From: Cryptomeria japonica
Taxonomy: Eukaryota > Streptophyta > Pinopsida > Cupressales > Cupressaceae
Length of the DNA stretch: 64,000 nt
Direction of reading: 5' to 3'
NCBI RefSeq assembly: GCF_030272615.1
Contig: NC_081407.1
Coordinates: 148,801,744-148,865,743, forward strand
Shown one piece after another: positions 10,426 to 21,370 of the stretch. Within the stretch, counting starts at the first letter, position 1. Each line of letters opens with the position of its first letter. Made by a program: the position numbers and the translations under genes. The notes under the pieces were generated by a model. The model made no database searches. It was not told the origin of the DNA and worked only from the letters and a program-made list of their open reading frames with translations.

Positions 10426-11144
10426 AATCCTTTGACAAAAGATATTTTAGGCCCTCGTGTTGGCTTTGATTCTTTTTTTTTAATCCTTGTTTATCTTTTT
10501 ATTCTCCTTAGGCTTTGTTTCCTCTTGGTCACCACAATCCTTTATATCATGGTGCCTTGGGAATAATAAGGCTTAGGATGTGATCATGTTGCTTTTTCTT
10601 TTTGCTTGGTGTGTCTTTTGGATGTGTTCCTTGTTGTACCCTTATGAGGTCTGTGTTATCTCATGTTACATTGGGGAATATCTTTTGCTTGGGGTTATTC
10701 TAGCACCGTTTCCTGCAGGGTCTTTGTAAGTCTCTGTGGTGCTAGATTAGTCTGTGTGTCTGTTTATATTGTGTCAATCCATGCATCGGCTGTGAAATTT
10801 CACTTTGGTTCCTTATACCTTGGTGATTCACAGACACTGTTAGATCAAAATAAGTGCTACATGACATCCTATTTTTGCAAGTGCTCATACTCCATGATGT
10901 TTTCATCTTCATCTCCATCTCCACTACATTTTCATTCGTTCCTCTTCCTGTGCTTTTTTTTTTCATCCTGTCCATTGGGCAATGTTTCTTTCGAGACACT
11001 GCTCGATCCTTGTCTCCCCTTGCACCCTCTCGAGGGGGCATCCCTAATCATTCTTTCGTCTACTCGAGGCATTTTCTTGCTCCTTTTCTTTCCAACCGCT
11101 AGTGTCTTATTGTCTTCGCACCAATGCTATTCTAGCCCCATTGC

Positions 11145-11158
11145 GAAGAGGGGCAAAA
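11145..11158 (+). promoter_or_regulatory. Polypurine tract of G1
   Basis: GAAGAGGGGCAAAA immediately precedes an LTR start TGTAGACACC. Only one pyrimidine is present. In LTR elements this primes plus-strand DNA synthesis and fixes the 3' LTR boundary. Confidence 0.7.
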
Positions 11159-12200
11159 TGTAGACACCTAAATTTGACTAATCAATTTAATAAAATTTAA
11201 AATCCCTTAACCAATCAATTAATTAAAAATCTTAATTAATTATCCCATTCCTTTGATTAATTAATCTATATAATTAATTCCCCTATCCCCATTCCTTCAA
11301 TTAATTAATCTAATTATTTAATTCCCCCTTTCAATCCCCTCTTGAAAATCCATGAATTAATTAAATCAATTAATTAATTCCTCCTTTTTCTCCCTTTTAT
11401 TTAAATTATTTAAATTCAAATATCCTATTTAGAGCACATGGTTCCTAACCCTCAACCTTTCCCTTGGGTTCTAAACAACCCTATCTTCTCAACCAACCTT
11501 ATCCTTCCAAACCACCCCCAAAACTAACCTTATCCTAATCTTATCCTAACCTCCCCTCACATGTGTGTGCACACACATATTCCCCTATTTTCCTTAATAT
11601 TAGGAAATTGATCCTATTTTGGGTGGCTCCCTCCCAAAATGGACATGTGTCCTTCAAGGACACATGTCAAACTCCTTTTGACATGTGTCCCTATTGAGGA
11701 CACTTGTCAAATTCCTTTTGAGATGTGTTCCTTTTCGGGACACTTACCAATCCTCCTTGAGCCACTTGTGAGGACGAGTGTTGCCTTCTCTCAATCCCTT
11801 CCTCTCCTTCCTCTCCTATTTAATCCCTCTCCATTTTAGAGCAACTCCTCCAGTTTCATTCATTTGTAATTCCATAATGTAGCATTTTATCCACACTTAT
11901 CATATCCATACTATCATAATTCCCAATTTCATCTCCATATCCATTCATCCTATCATAGCATCCTAAACCGAATCAACATATTAGCATCACTGAGCACAAT
12001 CAAGCATGAGATAGCATCATGAGCGTACATCCAAATCATGGATAATCAAATCAAAGTTGGACTATGAGGTTTGCGTTTACTTGATTATTGCTTCTTTATC
12101 CCAGTTCCTTCTTTTTAAAAATCCCAATCTTGAGGTGTTTGAGTTAATGGCTTGCTTGATTGTTTAGTTTTATCTTTCGATCAATTTAGTATAGCATGCA
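11159..12200 (+). repeat. 3' LTR of gypsy G1 (right end approximate)
   Basis: It begins TGTAGACACC right after the polypurine tract. Its first 250 bp are an AATTAATTAA-rich block, followed by CCCTAACC-type blocks, a hairpin array (11,642-11,748) and a TATA-like CTATTTAATCCC (about 11,816). A second LTR with the same TGTAGACACC start lies at 45,461 and shows the same order of blocks. The right end could not be fixed; CCTCACACA near 12,220 is one possible CA terminus. Confidence 0.55.
11642..11748. repeat. Three tandem hairpins in the LTR U3
   Basis: Units start at 11642, 11680 and 11720. The first is a perfect inverted repeat with 13-bp arms (GACATGTGTCCTT and its complement) around one base. 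The second and third keep the same layout with increasing mismatches. The array lies about 70-170 bp upstream of the TATA-like block. Confidence 0.75.
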
Positions 12201-13705
12201 TATTTACCTCACACAAATGGATATGAAGTGGTCTTTATATTTTAGGATTATTTCTAATGTTTATTTGTATTTTATAACCTCAACAATTGTAAGGGACCAA
12301 AAAATATCTTAACTCATTCAAAGTAACTTCTATCCGATATATGCTTATTGGATACATAAGAATGAAATGCCATATTGTGATCAAAATTGGGAGAATACAA
12401 GAAAAATATCCTATAATATGTTGGTTTATGTTTGCTCAATAATTATTGTTGATACTTGATATATAAGTTGTGAGTTGAATATTGAAATCAAGTCTAGAGC
12501 CATTCTTAGCTCGAATAAATGAAGTTCCTATGGTATTTTTTTTCCTTTTCCTTTTCAAAATTTGTATTACTTCAGTGTTTTTTAAAATGTGCGTTGAATT
12601 TAAAGGAAACTAAAATAATTGTGAAAGAAAACTACTTTTGTGTGTGTTTGGACTACATGAATGAAAGAGATCTATTTTATGCTAAAAGAATGAATTTAAA
12701 TATAAACAACCACCAAATGAAGAGTTTCTTATCCTTTTACATGTACTATGGTCAATTGTGTATGTGTTAGAAAATAAGAGTCGGGCAAAAATATAAGAAT
12801 TTTAAATTCTACTATAAATAAAATATAACAATGTTTACCATATAGGAGATTTTAAAATAGCAACAAAAATGAAAATAGGAAATAAAAAATCAATACATAA
12901 CGTACTTGTTCTACCTCAACAACTCACACCCCATATTTCTCTTTGAGAGATGTGGCCCCCCTTTTGTTTCCTCTCCTTTTTGTTTTGTTCTTCCTCCTTT
13001 TCTTTCTTTGATTCTTTTGTTTTTTGTTTCTCTGTCTTTTGGTTTATGGGGACCGGTGATCGAGCTTTCCCTTTTCCCCTTCCTTTTAGGAATTTGGGTT
13101 TCCCCAATCCCAAATTTATCTTTGTGTTTATGCCTTTTGATCTTTTGGGGATCGGGGGTGTTCACATCCATGACTCCCTTTTCCTTGTCTTGAGGATCCC
13201 TGATGTGAACTACTGGTACCCACCTAGGATAGCATTAAATGTTTCACGCAAGTATATATATTAGGGTTTCCCATTCATTTTGCTCACTTGTGATTGCAAA
13301 TTTGAGCTTCCCAGTGCAATTTGTGCATCAATTCGAGAGTGATTTTAGGATTTCTGAATGAGCGTTGTTGGGAAACACTTCCTTTTATGTCATTTTTGTT
13401 GTTGTCAATGTTGGTTCCTTTTGTTTTGTCTTGTGTTTGTTTTCTCTCGCTCTCCTTTCAGGGATTAGAGATTGTTCATCCTTGATTCCCATCTTCAAGG
13501 ATCATCTTGTGATCATCCTCAACCCCCACCTTTGTCTTTCTTGTCAATCCTAGTGAATAAGGGATTGAGGATGCTTCTATCCCCAACCCTCGCCTTTTAG
13601 TTTGATATTTCATAGATTGGGGGTTATGCTATCCTCAACATCTTATAGGCTTTTCTGCTTTAAATAAAGGTTGGGATCATGGATGTTCTCATCCCTGACC
13701 CCTGA
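12201..13705. other. No supported gene
   Basis: AT-rich to about 12,900, then T/C-rich. Frames at 12,906-13,264 are low-complexity Phe/Leu/Ser on one strand and Lys/Glu on the other, without motifs. Between 13,440 and 13,700 loosely similar blocks around ATCCTCAACCCCC recur. A TATA-plus-telobox-like block lies at 13,253. It may be the flank of a decayed gene or element. Confidence 0.4.
13253..13275 (+). promoter_or_regulatory. Possible TATA and telobox-like element
   Basis: TATATATA is followed at once by TTAGGGTTTCCC. AGGGTTT boxes near a start site are known in plant promoters, notably of ribosomal-protein genes. No downstream coding exon was found, so this may be chance. Confidence 0.2.
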
Positions 13706-13713
13706 TTTTTTTT
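13706..13713 (-). terminator. LINE-1 poly-A tail
   Basis: T8 on the plus strand; in LINE orientation the 3' UTR ends CCCGTAAT followed by A8. Marks the 3' end of LINE-1. Confidence 0.75.
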
Positions 13714-13894
13714 ATTACGGGAAAAACAGGTTTTGAAGGGACCCCGAAAACCTTTACAAGATATCCTTAAAAGATAAGAGCATTAAGAAACAAGATAATA
13801 CATTCTGCAAAAAAACCAACAAATTTCTGGGCAAAAGCCAGTACAAAAGCCCAACAAAACCAACAACTTGCAGCCAAAACATAAAAAAGACAAA

Positions 13895-15650
13895 TTACTT
13901 AATGTTTTTAAGGGCATTAGCCAATTTTCCACTAGTCACTTGCATTTATTTGATATTATCCCCGAGCATTGGGATTTCCTTGGAAGAGGCCAAGGTAGCT
14001 TTTTTCATACTCGCCCTAGTCCTTTTGGCCACACCTCTAGGAGAACTATCCACGTTCCCAACCTCAATAGCATCATCATCAACATCTAGGTGCACAACAT
14101 GTTTGGATGTACTGGAGCCATCGAGGTACTTGGCAATTTTCTCCATATTCCTGGTCATAGAGCTGAGGATATCCAGAATCATAATCAAGAAGTTCTTCAT
14201 AGCTGTCTTTCCTTCCTCTAGCTTACTGATCTAAGCTTCCATCTTCTCCACTTATTCATCCATAACCTTTTTCCACTGCTCCTGGTTACTTTCATATTTC
14301 TTTCCCTGCTCTTCCTATTGCTTAGCTATTTTTTCTAGTTTATTAATTCTTTCATATACCCACCTATCAAAACCCAGAAGAGCCTCAGACTGGTTCTTGA
14401 GTTTATCTAGAATAATCTCATCTCTAGCTTTATTATTTTCCCTGCTTGTTTCCTCCTTATCCTTATTTTTCTTAGCTTCCATTTCCCTTTCCTTCTTATT
14501 AATCTGATTGTCCTACTCCTCCATAGGCTGGCTGTTAAAATTACTAGTACTCACGTTGTGGGTAGGGCTGTTCTGATCAGAAATATCCTCTGCTCCTCCT
14601 TCCTCTTCCCCCACTTCCTCTTCTTTCTAGCTCTCCTCTCTGTTCGACTCATTGGTCTCCATCTCACTTCCTTCCTTTCCCATATCCTAAGAATAAACCT
14701 CCCTATCCTTTTGTTTATCCACGTCCTCTTGAATTTTCTCCACAGTGGATTTTTTAACCTTTTTACTCTGTATCAACTCATCCTTACTGGGCCTAGATTC
14801 CTCAATTTTCCTCTTTCCTTTCCTCGGTGACACTGACAACCTTTTGTTTTCCTGAATTGCCAAAATCTTACAATGCTCATAAATGAGCAAAATAAGGCCA
14901 TAATGAAGCACATAAGATGAGGGGTTCTTACTGTTCTTGTTCAAAGACCGCGACAGACACCTAAAAAGGTAATAGGGAAGATAAATCCTCTTCTCGTGCC
15001 TAAAGTAATTCAAAAGCATAAAGTGGTAGGTGTGGACCCTAGTGAAACAACCCTCCACAGTGATATACTCCATAATGGCATTAAGAACACAACCCCAATT
15101 TTTTTTAATATTAGAAGCATCATAATACCCCCCAGAAGCTTTGCCTAATTTCGCTCTCTCCTTCTCTTTACCCGGAAAGAGCTTCACAACATTATTAGAC
15201 ACTTTCAGGTCCCTAAAGAAATTGAAACCAAAATGGGGCATACCTGTGACCGTAGAGATGAGGTCCACGTCCAGCTTGAATCTAACACCATGAATTTTGA
15301 AGGAGCCATTTTTCCAGTTTTTCAGTCACTCTGGTAACCACCAGGTTAACTCTGCTTTTATCATAATCCACCAGTTTTTCCATGAAATGCGTCATGAAAT
15401 GCTTCTCCAACTTTGTCCATACCTTAGGCATCTCTCGCCATCTGGAAATATTATTAGGTTCCTCTCTTCTAAGATCACCCCCCATTTTAGAATTTGTTTT
15501 ACAATTTCTCTGCTTCTGCAACTTCAAAGCTATCTTCCGAGAGACACTCGGCTTTTTGAAAATACAGACCCACAAAGCATGCAAAATTTTAATATTCTTA
15601 TTTATGACTCTGCCCTTCTGACATGCTATCATTATCTTTCTACATATTTG
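13895..15650 (-). pseudogene. Extra ORF downstream of RNase H in LINE-1 (unknown function)
   Basis: After RNase H the same strand stays codable for about 580 codons with frameshifts near 15,290 and 14,690 and a few stops. The N-terminal part (15,650-14,860) looks globular and contains NGSFKIHGVRFKL and STVTGMPHFG, then Tyr/Cys-rich segments. A basic stretch (RKGKRKIEESRPSKDE, about 14,800) follows. Then comes a Glu/Lys coiled coil (14,500-14,230) and an acidic/basic tail ending LANALKNIK at 13,895. It ends about 190 bp before the poly-A. It resembles plant transposon-associated proteins of unknown role rather than any LINE domain I know. Confidence 0.6.
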
Positions 15651-15654
15651 ATGA

Positions 15655-16341
15655 TTAATCATTAATACTTCCATGATTAACGTGCAATTCTTCTTTCCCC
15701 ATAAATCTGTCCTTTCTAATGAGGTCTTTAATATTAAAATCGATATTATCTTCCCCATACCATATGCTTTGATCTTCAGAAATAACGCCAAGGTTAGCAA
15801 GATCGTCCACTATGACATTTTTTTTCCTGAAAGCATGCTCAATAATAATAGATTTAAATCTAGAAATAATTTCTCTGGCTTTAAAAATAATATTTTCTAT
15901 AGACCACGAAGGCTCAACTTCTCCCTTAAGACATTTAATAATGTTAAGAGAGTCTCCATCTAGCCATAGATTATCATGATTGAGATTTTTATCTATAATC
16001 AATGTATTTAGGGCAGTCGAGGCTTCAACATAATGACTAGTTTGGTTACCCAAAGGGCCACAAACAGCCACAAGGCAACTTCCAGCAAAATTCCCAACAA
16101 TGCCCCCATAACCAACATTCCCAGGGTTTCCCTTAGAGGCCCCATCAAAGTTGGCCTTGATCCATCCCTTGGAAGGAAAGCACCAAAAAAGACCATCCCT
16201 ACCTTTATCCTTGGTGTTTCTACTATTGGAAAGGTTCCATGTTTCATTAAAGTCTTCCTTAGCAGCTAAACCATTATCAATTCCATATAAGCATTCATGG
16301 ATCCCTCTATAGATTTTATCCACCACCACTTTAGGGTTCAC
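15655..16341 (-). pseudogene. LINE-1 RNase H domain
   Basis: 228 codons open. RNase H acids are visible: FDGASKGNPG (Asp), VEASTALNTL (Glu), LDGDSLNI (Asp) and VDDLANLG (Asp). The fold is complete and close to the RVT_3-type domain of plant L1 LINEs. The frame is uninterrupted from 16,341, the cleanest part of this LINE. Confidence 0.88.
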
Positions 16342-16496
16342 ACTTTTCCCCCTAAAAATCCTATTGTTATGCTCCTTCCAGATGTTTCAGGTGACAATAG
16401 GGAGAGTAAGTTTCCAAAGCTCAACATTCTTAGAATTAGAACTAGGGCAATACCATTGCTGCCAGAACTCTTCTAGAGAGTTCGAGAAAACCCAAC

Positions 16497-17335
16497 TCAA
16501 CTTCCACTTACTAAGAATAATATTCCAAATTTCCTGACTGAAATTGCACTGGTAGAGGATATGGCAAGCAAATTCCTCCCCCCTGCAACAAAGAGAGCAC
16601 CTGTTAGGAAAAACAAATCCACGCTTAAATGGTGATTATCAAGAGTTAGCACCTTATTTTGGATAAAAATCCAAAAGAAGATATTAATTTTGGGCGTCAA
16701 CTTCTTTATCCACACTTTCGTCCACAAAGGGATCTCTTCTGGAACTTTGAAACCACTAAAGACACATAATATTTCCCATCAGAAGTTTCCTTCCAAATCA
16801 AACAATCCTCAGAATGCTCCATAAATATTTTGGATGAAAGCAAGGTCTCCAAAAATTTTAATCCCGAACAAAGCTGGCTAAACTCAATCCACTTCCCATT
16901 TCTCTAGTAGTCCCTAACAAAGTCTCCATACCTACTTTTAAACGAGTCTTTCCATTCCTTAAGAATGGAGATTTCCTCCAGCGGTTTATCCATTAGCCAT
17001 CCGTCCTCCCAAAATCTAATAATTCTCCCATTCCCCAGTTTCCACTTTCTTCCAGCAACAGCCCAAGCTTTAGCCATTTGAACTATGTTCCAAATTGCAG
17101 AACCTTCCACAAGAAAAGAATTATCCATAAATTCTTCCTCATACGGTTGCATGTGAAGGTATTTCTTTTTCCAAATTGAATTCCATTCCCTTTCCTCCCC
17201 TTTCATTCTCCAAATTTGTTTAGCTAACAAGACATTATTCATAGTCATAATGTTCCTTATTCCCAAACCCCCAAAAGCCTTAGGAGTGCAAATATTATTC
17301 CAGGCAATAAGGGGGATTCTATTTTTATCTTCCAC
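16497..17335 (-). pseudogene. LINE-1 post-RT linker and zf-RVT-like region
   Basis: 16,904-17,335 reads IAWNNICTPKAFGGLGIRN with conserved Trp residues (REWNSIWKKKYL, GRKWKLGNG). 16,497-16,727 carries WTKVWIKKLTPKINIFFW, the usual start of the zf-RVT domain. The zinc ligands that follow are largely lost. A frame break lies between the two pieces. Confidence 0.8.
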
Positions 17336-17528
17336 TCCCGACCATAAGAATTATTTTTGAATTCTTTGAATGGCCTTAGCAAACTTATTGGGTATTTTAA
17401 ACAGACTAAGGGCATAGATAGGCAAATTTTAAAGGGTTGGCTTAAGCATCGTCACCTTACCCGCTTGGCTAAGGAGGGCTCCTTTTGCAACCAGCCAGTT
17501 TGGAATTGAATTTATCAACCAACTTCAT

Positions 17529-18744
17529 CTAGAAATTCTCTGAAGGCTTTAAGCATAGAGGGAGACCCAAATAAGTAGAAGGGAACTCAACAATTTTACA
17601 TCCAAGGATCCTTTCGATCCTTCTTTGTCTATCCATAGGGGTATTGATGAAGAACAATGAAATCTTATCCCAGTTTATTTTTTGACCAGAAGCAGCTTCA
17701 TAGGAATCCATAACACTCTTCATGTTTCTTGCTTCTCTTATGGTAGCTTCTCCCATGGTAATAGAATCATCAACAAATTGTTCATGAGTATAGGTTAAGC
17801 TGGACGAGGAAGGTTTAAGGCCTTTGAGTCTCCCTTCTTCCACACTTCTCACAATAAATCTACCCAAATTTTCAGCCAGAATAGTAAACAAAATAGGAGA
17901 GATAGGATCCCCCTGTCTTAGACCTCTAGAAATTTTGAAGAATTTGGAAGGAGATCCATTAATAATAATTGTAGAAGTGGTAGTGCCAGTCGACTGAGAA
18001 CAAAGCTGAATCACCTTTTCCCCAAACCCAAAAGCTTTCATAATTCTAAAAAGGAACTGCCAATTCACTCTATCATAGGCCTTGGACATGTCCAGCTTAA
18101 GAAAAAAGCCCTATTTTTAGCAATAGTTAAAGAATGAATATTCTCATGCACAAAGATGATGGAGTCTAGAATCTGTCTACCAGGGACAAAACCATTTTGC
18201 TGAGCCGAAATAATGTGGGGAAGGATATCCAACATTCGAGAAGTAAGAACCTTCGATATTATCTTGTAAACAGAATTACAAAGACTGATAGGTCTAAACT
18301 TATTGAGAGAATCAACTCCAACAATATTAGGAATAAGAACGATAAAGGTAGCATTGAGTTCTTTTAGAAGATGCCTAGATCCAAAGAATTCTTTAACTTC
18401 ATTACAAATATCAATCTCCACAATATGCCAAAAAATTTGGAAGAAGAACATAAGGAATCTATCCGGACTGGAGATTTGTCTCCAAGAAAGGAAAACACGG
18501 CCTTTTTGATCTCCTGATTCAAAGGGATCCGAGAAAGATTTTTGTTGTCAACCTCATTTAAAATGGGAAGGATAGCTTGAGATAGAAGGTCTTGATTTCT
18601 GATATCCAAAGCTTCCACACCTCCCAAAAGATTACTAAAGATATCCATAGCTTCCTTTCTTATTTCATTTTCATCTGACAAAATCCCCCTATTATTGGAT
18701 AAATTGGAAATCCTGTTGGCCACCCTATGCTTAAGAGCAGTCAT
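17529..18744 (-). pseudogene. LINE-1 reverse transcriptase
   Basis: Three overlapping frames cover the domain. They include FRPISLCNSVYKIISK, NGFVPGRQILDS, KAYDRVNW, GLRQGDPISPILF and the catalytic FVDDSI (about 17,775), then ASGQKINWDKIS and STYLGLPL. Frameshifts lie near 18,365-18,450 and 18,090. The Asp-Asp pair is kept. The domain copies LINE RNA at the nicked target. Confidence 0.9.
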
Positions 18745-18753
18745 GTGAAAAAA

Positions 18754-19845
18754 TCATGTGTTTTTATCACCTTCCTTTAGATACAACACTCTTGATCTTT
18801 GTCTCCTAAAAGTTTCTTCATTAGAGATAATTTCATGGTATTTGGAAAGCAACCCATTTTTAACATTCCTCAAATCCTTAGAAAGCCCTTCCACTTGAAT
18901 TTTATCTTGAACTTCTTTAATATCTGTTTTAATATGATATTTCATTTTAAAGATATCTCCAAAAGTCTCTTTGTTCCAGATTTTAACTTTGGCTTTGATA
19001 ATATTAAGCTTTTTGGCCACTCTAAATAAGGCAGAACCCTCAACCTTCGAATTCCACCATTCAGAAACAAAGTTTTCCAATGAAGGGTGGGACAACCAAG
19101 CTTTTTCAAATCTAAAAGGGAAATTTTGCTTTGCAGAAGTAGAATTGGCAGTGAAAGAGATAGGATAATGATTAGAACCAATCTTAATAATAGAGGCCAA
19201 AGAACAATTATACTTAGAGAGCCAATCGGGAGAAATCAGGGATCTATCCAGCCTAACTTGAATAAGATCAGGGCTAGTTCTTCTATTGGTCCAAGTGTAA
19301 TTAATCCCTTGGAGATCCACATCCATCAAAGCTTGATCAATAATAAATTCCATAAGATCTTGTCTTCCCTCTAGCTGCAAAGGAAGGCCTCCCATCTTTT
19401 CATCCTCTTTTAAAGGCGTATTGAAATATCCCATGATCATCCAACTTTTACTAGAAAAACTTTGTCTCTCTTCAGCCAGACTCCTCCAAAATTTAGTTCT
19501 TCCAGCTTTAGAATTAGGCACATAGATATTAGTGATAACCCAGACAAAGTTATCCTTAATATGCTCAAGCAAAACTGAGGTCCTATTAACCCCTGAAACA
19601 ATTTCCTTACCTTTAATAGTATTCTGATTCCAAAAGATACCTGTACCTCCAGAGGCACACTCCGAACTTGTTCCAATTACCCCATTAGTTTTGAAAATTC
19701 TATTCCTTTCCACTTTATCCTTACACATCTTAGTTTCTTGAATAAGAACTACATCCTATTTATGATCTCTTACAATATTACGCAACACATCCTGCTTGTG
19801 GAGGGCGTTCAACCCTTTAATATTCCATGAAACTATCTCCATACT
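18754..19845 (-). pseudogene. LINE-1 AP-endonuclease domain
   Basis: Starts with IVSWNIKGLNALHKQ at 19,843 (minus). A TAG at about 19,757 follows in the first 30 codons, before QETK. Then come GGTGIFWNQ, NIYVPNS, the GxFN motif, INYTWTNRR and RLDRSLIS. Two active-site positions are changed: the usual GDFN is GYFN and the usual SDHYP is SNHYP. L1 endonuclease nicks target DNA to prime reverse transcription; with both acids replaced this domain should be inactive. Confidence 0.86.
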
Positions 19846-19857
19846 TTAACCAGGGAT

Positions 19858-21365
19858 TGTTAGTAAGATGAGAGGGGGGGTGAATCATATAAACTCACAA
19901 TTCAATATATTCATTAGATTCAACCACAATAGCCTTTACTTCAATATGCAACCTAGACTGTAAATCATTCAAACTCATAAATTGATAACCTTAAAACATC
20001 ACAACACATTTAACACCAGATTTAACATGGAAACCCAAATAGGGAAAAACCACTGTGGGATTTCGGACCCACTAAGAAATATACCCTTCTAGAGTATGCT
20101 CGGTTAAAAGCAAATCCTGTTAAAGATTACATACACATTGCTAGATGTGACCCGGTTAAGGGATTTCCCTCAGATCTGTTAGAATCTTCACTTTGTTAGA
20201 AGTGACCTTGTCAAAGGATTTCAAACACTCATTCAGAATGTTACCTTGCTAGAGGATTTACAAATAAGACTATTAGGTCCACTCGGTTAAGAGATTTCCT
20301 CTCACTTATAGAATAAATAACAGTAATAAAATATATCTGCAACTTCACATCTGAAATGCTAAAGCAGATTCTATGTTCTCAATGTACTCGAGATAATCTT
20401 GTCATAAGACTTATCTTTCTCCTTGCTGGGCTTCTCAATCTGTTCTTCAATTAGATCTTCAATCTTCTATGCTCAGTAATCACCTCTGTAGCATTACTAT
20501 GCTTCCAATTTGCTTGCATTCATTGTTCATCAACAATTCCTTATTTATAAACAATTCCTAACCGCTTAATCTCCTTGATCACATTTCCCATGATCACTCT
20601 TAGCCATCAGATCATCATACTTGACTAGGTTCATTGAATCCTTCGATCTGAAAAATGTTTTATCACACCTTGGAACTTGTATTCCTTCCTTGGTACTTGT
20701 GCTAGGTTATGATCGTTTAATCTGCGCTGTAGATCTGGCTCTTGTATTTTCATTGTCGTAGATCCTCAACAAACTTCTTGCATGACATACCAATAATTTA
20801 TACATCTCCAGCTCATTGGCATCCTTCATTTAATAATGCTCTTATTTCATCCAATGCGTTTTGTTACTGCTCGCTTGTTACTCGGTTAATATTGAACTTT
20901 TACTCGGTAGACATTCTGCCTTCATTAACCGATATCGATAACCTTAGTGTTTACCGACTAGCTCCTTGCTCAGTAACATAGAACAGTATCAAACCTTTAT
21001 TCAACTACTGAATGAAATCTTTTCTCCTTCTTGTTCAGTCTTTGAATACACATATATAGGATATCAAAACAATCAAAACAACAAAATCTCATCACTGTCT
21101 AACTCGGTAATAGTTGCCCATTTGAATAACTTATTATTCCCTTTCATTTTCATATTCATTCTGTGTCACTTACCGACATCTTTATACTCATCAAAACATA
21201 CTTCTTAAGATATGGCAACATCATACTGAATTAGAAAATCAATTTCTTGACATCAATGACAAAATAATATTATTAAGACAGTAATTATCCTTTATCAGTT
21301 ATATCAATAATCTCCAACAACCTTCTCAATATCCTTATACCAACAAACTTGTTGAAATGCCAACA
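19858..21365 (-). mobile_element. Solo LTR of the Copia-2 family (S1)
   Basis: 1,508 bp starting TG (TGTTAGTAAGATGAG) and ending GCCAACA on the plus strand, flanked by perfect 5-bp repeats GGGAT at 19,853-19,857 and 21,366-21,370. Most of it is closely similar to the Copia-2 LTRs, including the G-run followed by TGAATCAT, the CACTGTGGGATTTCGGACCC block and the ACCTTCTCAATATCCTTAT block. It lacks the outer part of both Copia-2 LTR ends, so it is a sister subfamily. Intact LTR with TSD and no interior indicates LTR-LTR recombination. Confidence 0.92.
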
Positions 21366-21370
21366 GGGAT

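Larger units (their letters stand above)
8946..11144 (+). other. Non-coding 3' region of G1
   Basis: Between the last open frame and the polypurine tract there is about 2.2 kb without a supported gene. It is CCATC-rich to about 9,950 and then T-rich. Notable pieces are a homopolymer stretch at 9268-9320, two diverged copies of a GAAAACNTGGC(A/T)AATAGGCG block (about 9333 and 9373), and a 50-bp tandem repeat at 10,286. The short frames here have no motif. Confidence 0.5.
1..12200 (+). mobile_element. 3' part of a decayed Tat-like Ty3-gypsy element (G1), split by Copia-1
   Basis: The plus-strand sequence on both sides of Copia-1 (1-823 and 6768-11158) reads as one Pro/Ser-rich repeat-containing coding region. 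It is followed by a G-patch-like remnant, about 2 kb of non-coding DNA, a purine tract and an LTR that begins TGTAGACACC at 11159. The order polypurine tract then LTR fixes the 3' end of an LTR element. A G-patch is known from Tat/Ogre-type gypsy polyproteins, and the element at 58.4 kb shows one next to its protease. No RT or integrase of G1 is in the window; they could lie left of base 1, or G1 could be non-autonomous. The right end near 12,200 is uncertain because no LTR terminus or target duplication was found. Confidence 0.5.
13706..19857 (-). mobile_element. LINE-1, plant L1-type retrotransposon with 3' extra ORF
   Basis: Read on the minus strand: endonuclease from 19,843, RT, a Trp-rich linker, a zinc-finger region, RNase H ending near 15,655, then a further ORF to 13,895, a short 3' UTR and an A8 tail (plus-strand T8 at 13,706-13,713). 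Endonuclease-RT-RNase H on one strand with a poly-A end is diagnostic of plant L1-clade LINEs. No ORF1 was found upstream; the solo LTR at 19,858 begins 15 bp beyond the endonuclease start. Several frameshifts and stops make the copy inactive. No clear target-site duplication was found. Confidence 0.88.

Noticed and set aside
12906-13264. Phe/Leu-rich plus-strand frames and a Lys/Glu-rich minus frame
   Set aside because: Low-complexity T-rich DNA on the plus strand; no conserved motif, no gene structure.
13253-13600. Possible ribosomal-protein-type gene promoter with first exon
   Set aside because: Only a TATA and AGGGTTT block; no conserved coding exon or splice pattern follows.
15297-15665. 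122-codon plus-strand frame
   Set aside because: Antisense to the LINE-1 extra ORF, which has coherent coiled-coil and basic features.
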